From positions 248,001 through 312,000 of the forward strand of contig NZ_JAKIKY010000001.1 of the NCBI RefSeq assembly GCF_023349185.1: a DNA stretch of 64,000 nucleotides, given 5' to 3'. The stretch comes from Shewanella aquimarina (GTDB lineage Bacteria > Pseudomonadota > Gammaproteobacteria > Enterobacterales > Shewanellaceae). Numbering within the stretch: position 1 is the first letter of the stretch; the number at the start of each line of letters is the position of its first letter. A model generated the notes under the pieces. The model saw only the letters and a list, made by a program, of their open reading frames with translations. It did not search any database and was not told the origin of the DNA. This document shows positions 25,179-33,312 of the stretch, piece by piece. Position numbers and translations under genes: made by a program.

Positions 25179-27129
25179 TCTCTTCTTCTGGCGGACGTAA
25201 CGGCTGCGGCTCCTCGCCATCGAGCAACTCGTCATACCCCTTGGGCGGCGGCGTCCAGCCCCGCTCGCTCATGGCATACTTGTCGTTGCGATCCCGCGCC
25301 ATGGCGGCCTTGATGGTCTCCTCCAGCTCGATAAACAGCTTGCGATAGTTGTTATCGAACCGCTCGCCACTGCTGTCATCTTTCCAGGCGCCATAGAGCG
25401 TGTCGGAGCTGCGCTTCTCTATACGCTTGAAGGTGTTCTTCTGCTGCTCCACATGGAAGGGATGAAATCCCAAACACTTCATGGCATCGGCGCCCAGCTC
25501 CAGCGCCGACAACAAGGTCTCCTTCTGGATAAAGTCGGCGCCGGCGTCTCGCAGCAGATAGGCATGACCGCGGTCGAACGCCCGGGCGAGCACCTTCACC
25601 TTGGGGTAGGTGTGCTTCACATACTTCACCAGCTCCACCGCGCTGTCTCGGTTATCCATGGCGACCACCAACAAGGCAGCCTCCTCTATCCCCGCCGTAT
25701 GCAGCAGATCCGGGCGGGTCGCATCGCCAAAATAGCTCTTCACATTGATGCGGCGCAGCATATCCACCTGGCTAATCTGATGGTCCAGCACGACCGTCTT
25801 GATACCGTTGGCGCTGAGCAGGCGATTGACCACCTGACCAAAACGGCCGACACCGGCGATGATCACGCTGCCGTGCTCGTCGATGTTATCAGCCTCGCGC
25901 TCGGCCTCGCTGGTGCAATATCTCGGCTCTATCACACGTTCAAACAGGATAAATAGGCCGGGAGTCAGCATCATACTCAGGGCGACCACCAGTGAAAGCA
26001 GCTGTGCCAGCTCACCAGGCAACACATGGTTTTGCACGGTGAAACTGAGCAGCACGAAACCGAACTCCCCGGCCTGGGCCAGGCTCAGGGCAAACAGCCA
26101 GCGGTCACTCTGCCCTATCTTAAACACAGGGGTGAGCAGCAAGAGTACCAGGGCCTTCAGCACTATGATCCCCAGAGTCAGTCCCAGGATGAGGCCGAGA
26201 TCCTGCCACAGAATGCCAAAGTCGATGCCGGCACCGACGGTGATAAAGAAGAGCCCCAGCAGCAGCCCCTTGAAGGGATCGATATTTGACTCCAGCTCAT
26301 GGCGAAACTCACTGTTGGCCAGCACCACGCCCGCGAGAAAGGTTCCCAGCGCAGGTGACAGCCCCACCAGGCTCATCAGCGCCGCGATGCCGATCACCAA
26401 CATCAGGGCGGTGGCGGTAAAGATCTCCCTCACCCCGGATGAGGCCACGAAACGAAACAGGGGGCGGCTAAGGTAGTGACCGCCAACGACTAATATGCCG
26501 ATGGCCGCCACCATCACCATGGCATAGGCCCAGGGCGGCAGGTCGGCAACTAGGCTCATCTCCTCATGCTGCGCCGCCATCTGGGTGGCCGCCTGCTGCG
26601 CCTGTTCCACCAGCTCGGGCAGTGCCAACAGCGGAATAAAGGCCAGCATTGGAATCACAGCGATATCCTGAAACAGCAGCACCGAGAAGGCGTTGCGGCC
26701 ACCATCGGTGCGACTGAGCCCCTTCTCATTAAAGGTCTGTAGCACGATCGCCGTCGACGACAGAGCGAAGATAAGGCCTATGGTGAAGGCGATACTCGAC
26801 TGCTGACCGAAATAGAGGGCGATGGCCATCACAGCGCCCGTGGTCAGCAGTAACTGCAGCCCGCCCAGCCCCATCAGGCGGTTCCGCATGGCCCACAGCA
26901 TCTTAGGTTCGAGCTCGAGTCCCACCACAAACAGCATCATCACCACACCGAACTCGGCAAAGTGCTGAATGACTGAGGTCTCCTCTCCCACCAGGCCGAT
27001 CACAGGCCCTATCACAACCCCGGCGATCAGATAGCCAAGCACCGAACCCAGGCCAAAACGCCTGGCCAGGGGCACGGCGATCACCGCGGCGACCAGATAG
27101 ATAAAGGCTTGCAGGAAATAGTTGGTCAT
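25168..27129 (-). CDS. kefB: KefB-type K+/H+ antiporter (CPA2 family with RCK domain)
   Basis: The 653-residue protein has about 12 membrane segments in residues 1-390 (GLGSVLGYLIAGVVIGPVIG, FALSSTAIVLQTFNEKG) and an RCK_N NAD-binding domain from about 415 (VIIAGVGRFGQVVNRLL, YFGDATRPDLLHTAG). Kef systems release K+ in exchange for H+ when gated by glutathione adducts, protecting from electrophiles. The upstream kefG-like gene ends five bases before this start, giving a two-gene operon. The C-terminal tail ends in Pro/Glu-rich sequence. Confidence 0.9.
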   Translation of the reverse strand: MTNYFLQAFIYLVAAVIAVPLARRFGLGSVLGYLIAGVVIGPVIGLVGEETSVIQHFAEFGVVMMLFVVGLELEPKMLWAMRNRLMGLGGLQLLLTTGAVMAIALYFGQQSSIAFTIGLIFALSSTAIVLQTFNEKGLSRTDGGRNAFSVLLFQDIAVIPMLAFIPLLALPELVEQAQQAATQMAAQHEEMSLVADLPPWAYAMVMVAAIGILVVGGHYLSRPLFRFVASSGVREIFTATALMLVIGIAALMSLVGLSPALGTFLAGVVLANSEFRHELESNIDPFKGLLLGLFFITVGAGIDFGILWQDLGLILGLTLGIIVLKALVLLLLTPVFKIGQSDRWLFALSLAQAGEFGFVLLSFTVQNHVLPGELAQLLSLVVALSMMLTPGLFILFERVIEPRYCTSEAEREADNIDEHGSVIIAGVGRFGQVVNRLLSANGIKTVVLDHQISQVDMLRRINVKSYFGDATRPDLLHTAGIEEAALLVVAMDNRDSAVELVKYVKHTYPKVKVLARAFDRGHAYLLRDAGADFIQKETLLSALELGADAMKCLGFHPFHVEQQKNTFKRIEKRSSDTLYGAWKDDSSGERFDNNYRKLFIELEETIKAAMARDRNDKYAMSERGWTPPPKGYDELLDGEEPQPLRPPEEEIKP

Positions 27130-27134
27130 GGCGC

Positions 27135-27752
27135 TTACCCCGTGATGATCTGATCCAGATGGCCGTTTAGCTTCTCAAGCTTGGCAGCCAGACGGCGATT
27201 GAGCTTACCCGCAACCAGTGCGGTCAAGAGCTCACGCCACTCCTTGAGGTGCAGCGCCATCAGGCCATCCTCGACGGCGGTGCGGGCACCAAACAGGGCG
27301 AACGGCGGCAGATAACGCATACCGGTGAGGCTGGCGGTCTGCTCCAGCGGCGCCAGCAGTTGTCTCAGGGTGAAATGATTATAGCCCTCTGCCTGATAGG
27401 CCTCCTCCTTGCCCCCTGCCGTGATGGCGCAGAAGAAGCGCTTACCCTTGAGTGCATTGCCATCCGTGCCATAGGCAAAGCCATATTCCAGCACTAGGTC
27501 TTGCCACTCCTTTAGGATGGCGGGCGTGGAATACCAGTAGAGGGGAAACTGAAAGATCACCACATCATGGGCCAGCAGGCGCTGCTGCTCGCGTTCGATA
27601 TCGATATCAAATTCGGGATACTCGCCATAGAGATCCACAGTGGTGACACCCGGTATCGTCTTGGCCAATTCAAACAGGGGCAGATTAACTTCGGATCTAT
27701 GTTGGGAAGGATGCGCCAATAACAGGAGTACGGCTTGTTGTTGCTCTGACAT
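27135..27752 (-). CDS. kefG: KefG/KefF-type NAD(P)H oxidoreductase, Kef ancillary subunit
   Basis: The 205-residue flavodoxin-fold protein carries LLLLAHPSQHRSEVN at the N-terminus, then VIFQFPLYWYSTPAILKEWQDLVLEYGFAYG and FCAITAGGKEEAY, all typical of the MdaB/KefF/KefG family. These bind the Kef channel on the cytoplasmic side and are needed for full activity. The chosen ATG (MSEQQQAV) matches family length; the upstream in-frame stretch of 41 codons has no family similarity that I recognise. Confidence 0.88.
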   Translation of the reverse strand: MSEQQQAVLLLLAHPSQHRSEVNLPLFELAKTIPGVTTVDLYGEYPEFDIDIEREQQRLLAHDVVIFQFPLYWYSTPAILKEWQDLVLEYGFAYGTDGNALKGKRFFCAITAGGKEEAYQAEGYNHFTLRQLLAPLEQTASLTGMRYLPPFALFGARTAVEDGLMALHLKEWRELLTALVAGKLNRRLAAKLEKLNGHLDQIITG

Positions 27753-27930
27753 GAGGATCCATTCTCTAAGGTGATGCGTCAGGCGAACACCGGGCGCTTG
27801 GTTTAGGAGCCGTTGAGCCTCGATGAAGGTATCAACTGTCCTCACTAAAATAGCGCCTAAGACCTTGTTCTTCAAGCGCTGTCACCTAAGGTTCTGGCAA
27901 TTTACCCTCGATATCAGTTGCGCGCCCAGA

Positions 27931-28458
27931 CTAGGCCGTGCGGTAGAGATGAAGCTCAGCCCCTTGATCCTCATAGCTGTCGATTCGCACCATGCCCGCC
28001 TTCTCCAGCACCCGGATGGACGCGACGTTTTCCTTCATCACCTCGGCGTATACGCAGTTTATGCCTAAGGTCTCCCTGGCGTAACGCAAACAGGCGGAAA
28101 CGGCCTCGGTGGCCAGCCCCTTGCCCCAATACTCGGGCAACATGCGATAGCCTATGTCCACCCCACCCTGACCACGATTGAGCAGCGGCTCATGCTTGAT
28201 GCCGCAGAAGCCGATAAGCTCATTGCTCTGCTTATGGATAAGCGCGTAGCGGGCAAAGCCTGGGTCACGATAACCCGAGAGCCAATACTTCTCTATGACA
28301 TGCCTGGCATCGTCCAGGCTCTTGACCGCATCCTCGTCGCCGGTATAGCGCACCACCTCAGGATTTGAGGAGAAACGGTACACGGCCTCGGCATCCTCCA
28401 TCACAAACTGGCGCATGGTGAGCCTTGGCGTCTCGATAAGCGCGGCAGGCTTAGTCAT
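27931..28458 (-). CDS. GNAT acetyltransferase, RimJ/RimL type
   Basis: The start [18 protein letters not shown] is typical of RimJ/RimL-like enzymes, followed by the acetyl-CoA binding region [21 protein letters not shown] and the terminal RVLEKAGM. It would transfer acetyl from acetyl-CoA to an amine of a protein or small molecule. The ATG lies inside the last codons of metA (8-base overlap), so translation is probably coupled to MetA. Length is 175 residues. A functional link to methionine synthesis is not known. Confidence 0.88.
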   Translation of the reverse strand: MTKPAALIETPRLTMRQFVMEDAEAVYRFSSNPEVVRYTGDEDAVKSLDDARHVIEKYWLSGYRDPGFARYALIHKQSNELIGFCGIKHEPLLNRGQGGVDIGYRMLPEYWGKGLATEAVSACLRYARETLGINCVYAEVMKENVASIRVLEKAGMVRIDSYEDQGAELHLYRTA

Positions 28459-29416
28459 CGTCTTGCCCATCTTTATACTCATGCTCCCAGGGCGTGATGG
28501 CGCTCATATCATGGAGATCATAGGGGGTCAGCTGGTAGACATAGTAATTCAGCCAGTTGCTGACCAGCAGGCTGCCGTGACCATGCCAGCGGGCGACGGG
28601 CGCCTGGCTGGGATCATCACAGCGAAAATAGTTCTTAGGTATTGTAGGGTTAAGCCCTTCTGCCAGATCCCGCTGATACTCATCCCCCAGGGTCGATTTT
28701 TGATATTCCGGATGGCCCATCACAAACAGGTTGCGGTTATTGCGGCTCAGCACCAGATAGGCGCCGGCCTCATCGGACTCGGCCAAGACCTGCAGCTCCT
28801 TGTGGGCCTTGAGATCCTCGACATTCATCTCGGCGAAGCGGGAATGAGGCGCGAAGAACTCATCGTCGAAGCCCCGCAGCAGGGGAAAATGTTTATGAGT
28901 GCGCTGGTGATTAAACACCCCGGAGCGCTTGGCCGAGAGCAGCTTTCGCTGCAAACCGTAGAGGTGGTACAGGGCCGCGTGGGCTGCCCAGCAGAGAAAC
29001 AGCACTGAAGTCACATGTTGTTGGGACCAGTCGATGATCTCGCGTATATGATCCCAATAGGTCACCTCTTCGAACTCTATCTGTCCCAGGGGCGCGCCGG
29101 TGATGATCAGACCATCGTAATTCTTATGGCGCACCGCCTCGAAATCACGATAGAAATTGTTCATATGGTCGATAGAGGTGTGCTTGGACGCCTTATCGTG
29201 AATGCGCAGCAGATCCACATCCACCTGCAAGGGGGTATTGCCGAGCAGCCTAAGCAGCTGGGTTTCAGTCTCTATCTTGTTTGGCATCAGGTTGAGGATC
29301 AGCACCTTCATGGGTCTGATATCCTGATTGGCCGCCCGGGTCTCGGACATGACAAAGATATTTTCTGATTCGAGAATTTCCGCCGCTGGCAGATTATCGG
29401 GAATTTTTACCGGCAT
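28451..29416 (-). CDS. metA: Homoserine O-succinyltransferase
   Basis: The 321-residue enzyme starts [20 protein letters not shown] and has the catalytic residues at the E. coli positions: Cys142 in [15 protein letters not shown], His235 and Glu237 in GHPEY. It activates homoserine with succinyl-CoA as the first step of methionine synthesis in the cytoplasm. Upstream, 73 bases separate it from a lipoprotein gene; only one poor MetJ-like octamer (AGATGTCG) is visible there. The 3' end overlaps the acetyltransferase gene. Confidence 0.96.
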   Translation of the reverse strand: MPVKIPDNLPAAEILESENIFVMSETRAANQDIRPMKVLILNLMPNKIETETQLLRLLGNTPLQVDVDLLRIHDKASKHTSIDHMNNFYRDFEAVRHKNYDGLIITGAPLGQIEFEEVTYWDHIREIIDWSQQHVTSVLFLCWAAHAALYHLYGLQRKLLSAKRSGVFNHQRTHKHFPLLRGFDDEFFAPHSRFAEMNVEDLKAHKELQVLAESDEAGAYLVLSRNNRNLFVMGHPEYQKSTLGDEYQRDLAEGLNPTIPKNYFRCDDPSQAPVARWHGHGSLLVSNWLNYYVYQLTPYDLHDMSAITPWEHEYKDGQDDD

Positions 29417-29489
29417 ACCGCGCCTCTTTCGACCTGGTTAACAGAGCCCCACAATAGGCTAGATGTCGCAAGCGGCGCGGTGTATCGCC

Positions 29490-29891
29490 TTAACCGCCGA
29501 CGCGCTGTACTAGCACAGAGATAGGCGCACTATCGCCTAAATCTATGGGGTAAGATTGAGTATTGATAAACATCAGTTTGCCATCCAGGCTTATCTTGGC
29601 GCCCACGCTATAGGTATGGCCCGCCTCGAACTGATCCCTTGGGATGACAAAGGTAAAGGGCGCCGGCGTGGTCACATCATCACGCTCGAAGGCCGCCAAC
29701 ACCACGGCAGGCGCGTCCATCAATGACACGTCCTGGATCTGCACCGACAGCACAGCCTCTGGTGGTAAGGCGATTCGCTCCTTAAACCAAACCTCCCCCT
29801 GGATCTCCACGCTGGCATTTGGGGTTGCACAAGCCGTCATCAGGCCCGCACTCATCGCCACTGCCGCTAGGGGTTTCAACCATCTGTTCAT
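29490..29891 (-). CDS. YbaY-type lipoprotein
   Basis: The chosen start (MNRWLKPLAAV) follows AGGAG at seven bases and gives a lipoprotein signal with lipobox MTAC at Cys20. The mature part has the YbaY / YscW-like fold: GEVWFKERIALPPEAVLSVQ, ILDVS-like QIQDVSLMDAPA, and PAPFTFVIPRDQFEAGHTY. It is probably anchored in a membrane facing the periplasm; function is unclear. A second, divergent member of the family is encoded 3 kb away. Confidence 0.85.
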   Translation of the reverse strand: MNRWLKPLAAVAMSAGLMTACATPNASVEIQGEVWFKERIALPPEAVLSVQIQDVSLMDAPAVVLAAFERDDVTTPAPFTFVIPRDQFEAGHTYSVGAKISLDGKLMFINTQSYPIDLGDSAPISVLVQRVGG

Positions 29892-30009
29892 ACTCTTGCT
29901 CCTAATCATACATCAAGACTTCTGGATGTCCATATGTCTATACTATAAATCTTGTTCTCTATCAGAGATCTTCATATCATAGGCGAACCATTTGTTGAGA
30001 AATAGCCTC

Positions 30010-30783
30010 ATGTCTCAAGCTACAGCCATAATTGTGGGCGCCAGCTCACTCGTTAGCCGTGAAATTGCCAAACAACTTGCCCAGCAAGGCGTGGAACTGG
30101 CACTTCTAGCACAAGATACCGAATCCCTTACCGAATTTGCCCAGTCTCTGCCCACCCAAGTCAGCCTGCATGAGCTGGCGATCGAGAGCCCGAGGGAAAT
30201 CATCACCACACTGGAGAGCGTCTGGCAACAACTTGGCGGTGCCCATCTGTTGATCGTCAATACCGGCCTCAATGGCTACGACGCCTCGCTCCCCTGGCCA
30301 CTGGAACAGGACATCATTACCGTCAATGTGCAGGGCTATAGCGCCATATGCAATACGGCATTCAGACTATTTGTCGATCAGGGCTATGGCCAGCTCGCGG
30401 CCATCAACTCCATCGCCGGACTAAGGGGCGGCCCAAGTGTGGCCTATCATGCCTCCAAGGCCTACGCCAGCAGCTACCTCGAAGGACTGAGCATGCATGC
30501 CCAGCGCCTCAAGCTGCCGATCACCATTAGCGATCTTCAGCTTGGTCTGCTTGACAAGGCAGCCATGCAGCAGAGTCGCCTCTGGCTGTCTCCTCCCCAT
30601 GAGGTGGCGCGACAGGCGATCAAGGCGATGCAGAAGGGCAAGCGACGTGCCTATATCACCAAGCGTTGGCGCCTGGTGGCTTGGTTAACCAAGTGTCTAC
30701 CGGAATTTATCTACAACACACGCCACTGGCGCACCAAGGAAGAGCGCAAGGCGGCAAAAGCTGCCAAGAAAGCGCAGTCGTAA
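30010..30783 (+). CDS. Short-chain dehydrogenase/reductase with atypical cofactor loop
   Basis: The 257-residue protein has the SDR catalytic set: Ser in AAINSIAG and YHASK near 149. The N-terminal nucleotide-binding loop reads VGASSLVSREIA, keeping only the first Gly of the usual TGxxxGxG. The C-terminal tail is Lys/Ala-rich (EERKAAKAAKKAQS) with a hydrophobic stretch before it (LVAWLTKCLPEF), which suggests membrane association. The substrate is unknown. The ATG chosen starts MSQATAIIVG; a TTG six codons earlier is open. It ends at a bidirectional terminator shared with ompW. Confidence 0.82.
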   Translation: MSQATAIIVGASSLVSREIAKQLAQQGVELALLAQDTESLTEFAQSLPTQVSLHELAIESPREIITTLESVWQQLGGAHLLIVNTGLNGYDASLPWPLEQDIITVNVQGYSAICNTAFRLFVDQGYGQLAAINSIAGLRGGPSVAYHASKAYASSYLEGLSMHAQRLKLPITISDLQLGLLDKAAMQQSRLWLSPPHEVARQAIKAMQKGKRRAYITKRWRLVAWLTKCLPEFIYNTRHWRTKEERKAAKAAKKAQS

Positions 30784-30832
30784 GGCGCACTAGTAAAGCC
30801 CTAATCACGAGCGAGGGCGAATAGAAACGCAC

Positions 30833-30860
30833 AAAAAAAGGAGCCAACTGGCTCCTTTTT
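30833..30860. terminator. Bidirectional terminator between the SDR and ompW
   Basis: AAAAGGAGCC and GGCTCCTTTT pair around AACT, with A-run on one side and T-run on the other, so it can stop both converging transcripts. Confidence 0.9.
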
Positions 30861-30879
30861 CTATTCCTAATCCAGAGGA

Positions 30880-31560
30880 TTAGAAGGTGTAGCCAACGCT
30901 CACCATGTAAACCCAAGGGTTGATATCTGTTTCGATAGTCACAGGCACAGTTGTCGCAGTACCTGCATTGTCGAAGGTATAGTTAAACTTGGCGTCAGTG
31001 CTAATTTGCGCATACCAAACTGAGGCGTTAACCAACCAGTTGTTGTTTACCTGATAGTCGATACCCACTTGCGCCGCCACACCCCAAGAGTTTGACAGAC
31101 TTAGATCCGATAGGCGTCCGCCTGCATCATTAGTGATCTCATTATCGAAGAAGTTAGTGAAGTTCACACCGGCACCGATATATGGACGTAACTTAGAATC
31201 GGCCGAACCGAAGTAGTACTGAGCCACTAAGGTAGGTGGCAGGTGCTTGGTCTCAGCCACTTTACCAACACCTTTTAGCGAAATGTCATGGCTAAAGGGG
31301 GTCGCGGCCAACAGTTCAATACCAAAGTTGTCGGTCAGCATGTAACCGAAGTTCAGGCCTAATTGCGTATTACTGCTAACAGAAAACTCACCTAGGTTAC
31401 CTAGGTCAGGTGTAACGACATCCTGGCTAGATTCATTTGGCGCAACGGTAACAGCACCAGCGCGAACGATGATGTCACCAGCTTGGTGTGCAGAAGCGGC
31501 AAATCCAGTAGACAGTAGGGCGGCAGCGATCAGACCTGAAACGATAGTTTTTTTCATCAT
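30880..31560 (-). CDS. ompW: OmpW-family outer-membrane protein
   Basis: The 226-residue precursor has a signal peptide ending SAHA-like (GFAASAHQAGD), then DIIVRAGAVTVAPNESS, FGYMLTDNFGIELLAATPFSHDI and a terminal Tyr-Thr-Phe, all OmpW features: an eight-stranded barrel with a hydrophobic channel. Two adjacent ATGs are present; the second has better spacing from GGAG. A perfect FNR-type site lies 91 bases upstream, which fits the known anaerobic control of ompW in E. coli. Confidence 0.93.
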   Translation of the reverse strand: MMKKTIVSGLIAAALLSTGFAASAHQAGDIIVRAGAVTVAPNESSQDVVTPDLGNLGEFSVSSNTQLGLNFGYMLTDNFGIELLAATPFSHDISLKGVGKVAETKHLPPTLVAQYYFGSADSKLRPYIGAGVNFTNFFDNEITNDAGGRLSDLSLSNSWGVAAQVGIDYQVNNNWLVNASVWYAQISTDAKFNYTFDNAGTATTVPVTIETDINPWVYMVSVGYTF

Positions 31561-31650
31561 ACTACTCCATTAATACAACAGTTAACGTTGTTTTTATTAT
31601 CAAAATCCTTACATTTGCGCGTATCCTGCCAGATGAATACCTAAAAGTTC

Positions 31651-31664
31651 TTGATCCAAATCAA
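31651..31664. promoter_or_regulatory. FNR/EtrA-type site upstream of ompW
   Basis: TTGATCCAAATCAA is an exact match to TTGAT-N4-ATCAA. It would place ompW under the anaerobic regulator EtrA (the Shewanella FNR homologue). Confidence 0.75.
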
Positions 31665-31699
31665 TAAGCCAGAGCAATACCTCTTTTTGCGTAGCTATG

Positions 31700-31715
31700 C
31701 GCGACCCAGATCACA
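31700..31715. promoter_or_regulatory. Possible CRP-type site upstream of ompW
   Basis: Read on the minus strand the site is TGTGA-TCTGGG-TCGCG, one good half and one with two mismatches to TGTGA-N6-TCACA. It lies upstream of the FNR-type site, in the order used at many CRP/FNR co-regulated promoters. Weak evidence. Confidence 0.3.
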
Positions 31716-32077
31716 CAAAATAAACAAATATTGATAATACCCCTTTAATTTCCGTGACGCATATCCGCATCGATCACTTGTTGATCAACCGAGCGGAACT
31801 CAGATAAATTCAGAAATTAACAAACAAGCAACATCCCCAAAGACCCTGTAATTCGGCGCGGTTGTTAACCATTCTGATAGATTGAAAACAGCGATGAATG
31901 CCCGCTGAGAGAAAGAGATGCCTGGGCGTTTGCTCATCTTTGCAGCAACGCCTAAGCAGATAAATGGGTATGGATGGAGCTATCAGCTAATGTCGGCAAC
32001 TCACCGCTATCCCCCAAAACAATGCGGGCAAATGGCATGGCAGTGGGCGAGCGGCTGGGGGGAGGAGCTGAGAATAT
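31716..32077. other. Long gene-free stretch upstream of ompW
   Basis: No credible gene is found. A 10-bp palindrome GTTGATCAAC lies at 31780-31789. Otherwise the sequence is A/T-rich next to ompW and becomes purine/G-rich (GGCTGGGGGGAGGAG) near 32054. It probably contains distal ompW control sites only. Confidence 0.45.
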
Positions 32078-32107
32078 GGCTTTGGCTTTGGTTTTAGTTT
32101 TAGCTTT
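32078..32107. repeat. 6-bp tandem repeat
   Basis: GGCTTT, GGCTTT, GGTTTT, AGTTTT and AGCTTT are consecutive, with GGCGAG after them. It lies in a gene-free stretch. Confidence 0.75.
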
Positions 32108-32160
32108 GGCGAGCGTCGTGGTGCTAGCCTGAGGCGGCGAATGCTCCAGCTAGACTCCTG

Positions 32161-32523
32161 CTATGCCCCTATCGTTAATAGGCCGGACGCGAGACTCAGC
32201 ATTGCGAGACTAATCAGAGCCAGGCTGGCAACTAGCGGGTCTTGGCCTTCTTGGTGCTGCCAGCTTCTATCCTTAAAGGCATTGTGTGGCTCGTCGCTGC
32301 TTCGACAGGCCGAACGCCAGCCATCATGTTCCCTATTGGAATTGTTGGTACTGGTATTGATCTTGTTGGTATTGATATTGGTATTGATATTGTTGCTATT
32401 GATCTTGTTAGTGTGGGTATTAAGCTGACGCTTGAACTCAGCTTCTCGATGAGATGAGAACGAGCCAGGGGTGTCGGCACCGGGCAGACTGCCGATGAGA
32501 TGATGACTGCCGATAAACTGCAT
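32161..32523 (-). CDS. Possible small Asn/Thr-rich protein with C-terminal membrane segment
   Basis: This 120-residue frame starts with ATG preceded by AAGGA eight bases upstream, a good ribosome-binding site. The middle third is a repetitive Asn-Thr-Ile-Lys stretch (NTNINTNKINTSTNN) made by a DNA minisatellite whose units are 12 or 15 bp, all multiples of three. The C-terminus is hydrophobic (LVASLALISLAMLSLASG) and could be a tail anchor. I recognise no family. The opposite-strand frame here is a Leu/Val shadow of the same repeat. Whether it is translated is uncertain. Confidence 0.4.
   Translation of the reverse strand: MQFIGSHHLIGSLPGADTPGSFSSHREAEFKRQLNTHTNKINSNNINTNINTNKINTSTNNSNREHDGWRSACRSSDEPHNAFKDRSWQHQEGQDPLVASLALISLAMLSLASGLLTIGA
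32338..32415. repeat. 12/15-bp tandem repeat inside the small frame
   Basis: GGTATTGATCTTGTT, GGTATTGATATT, GGTATTGATATTGTT and GCTATTGATCTTGTT follow one another, with decayed units on both sides. All unit lengths are multiples of three. Confidence 0.85.
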
Positions 32524-32623
32524 CTGTTCTTCCTTGATTTGTTATTATTATCAACCCACCCTATTGGATAAAATATATTAAATCAAGATTCAGGCGATGA
32601 CACTTGACTGAAATTTACTCAAG

Positions 32624-32727
32624 TTGCCTATTCTTAAATTGTCTGTTCTTAAATTACTCTTGCTTAAATTACCCTTGTTCAAATTGCCTTTGTTCGAGTT
32701 GCCTTGCTCAAATAACCAGGTGTCCAA
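32624..32727. repeat. 15-bp degenerate tandem repeat, about seven units
   Basis: Consecutive units include TTGCCTATTCTTAAA, TTGTCTGTTCTTAAA, TTACTCTTGCTTAAA, TTACCCTTGTTCAAA and TTGCCTTTGTTCGAG. The period is 15 bp except for one 14-bp unit. No gene is supported in the 370-base gap that holds it. Confidence 0.9.
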
Positions 32728-32848
32728 TTGCAAAGGCCTGCACAAAAGTTCATACGCCAAGGCTAACCGCAAGTTTCATCCACAAAGCCTATTCTCAAAA
32801 GCCGAGCCTGAAGGCTATCCTCTATGAGCTCCGCTGAAAACGCGCCAT

Positions 32849-32872
32849 AAAAAAGGAGCCCTTGGGCTCCCT
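32849..32872 (-). terminator. Terminator of the second YbaY-type lipoprotein gene
   Basis: GGAGCCC and GGGCTCC pair around two bases; on the minus strand the stem is followed by TTTTTT. It lies about 20 bases after the lipoprotein stop. Confidence 0.88.
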
Positions 32873-32890
32873 TCGCTTCATCAAGTAGGT

Positions 32891-33283
32891 CTACTTGACC
32901 AGTTTCATCACCACTTCCGTGGTGTACTTGCCGTTATTAATCACCGGAAACCTGTCGTAGGTCTGAAAGATCACCTTGCCCTGATACTGGATCATGGCGA
33001 CCACACCATAGTTGACACTCTTGTCTATGGTCTCGCGGGCGAAGGCAAACTTAAAGGGCACCGGGGCTCTGGCGATATCGAAGCTCTTCTGGGCGATGAT
33101 GGCGCCCGGGGTGTCGAGATCGATCACGGCTATGGTAATGCTGCAACCTTGGGGCAGATTGATCTTCTCCAGATAACCGGCGGCGCCATTGACGAAAATC
33201 GGCGGCTCGGGCTCTACCGTCACACAGCCCGCCAACAAAATAAGCAGCAAAGACGCCAATATGGCTTTCATTTTCATCTTCAT
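32891..33283 (-). CDS. Second YbaY-type lipoprotein
   Basis: The product begins with a Lys/Met-rich start and a lipobox LLAGC, then a mature domain with INLPQGCSITIAVIDLDTPGA and PVPFKFAFARETIDKSVNYG, the same layout as the lipoprotein next to metA. The two share little identity by eye. The ATG chosen (MKMKMKAILA) has AAAGG nine bases upstream; two later ATGs and an upstream GTG are also open. It lies 30 bases after tesB on the same strand and ends at its own terminator. Confidence 0.82.
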   Translation of the reverse strand: MKMKMKAILASLLLILLAGCVTVEPEPPIFVNGAAGYLEKINLPQGCSITIAVIDLDTPGAIIAQKSFDIARAPVPFKFAFARETIDKSVNYGVVAMIQYQGKVIFQTYDRFPVINNGKYTTEVVMKLVK

Positions 33284-33312
33284 CACATTCAACCTTTCAC
33301 TCACTGTTTCAT

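Noticed and set aside
29417-29489. MetJ boxes or a SAM riboswitch before metA
   Set aside because: Only one imperfect AGATGTC octamer is present, and no riboswitch-sized leader exists in the 73-base gap.
32141-32428. Leucine/valine-rich frame on the plus strand ending in a long hydrophobic run
   Set aside because: It is the opposite-strand shadow of the minisatellite and has no ribosome-binding site; the minus-strand frame has one.
32590-32772. Pentapeptide-repeat-like frame on the minus strand
   Set aside because: The pattern comes from the 15-bp array; no ribosome-binding site, only 60 codons, and one unit breaks the phase.
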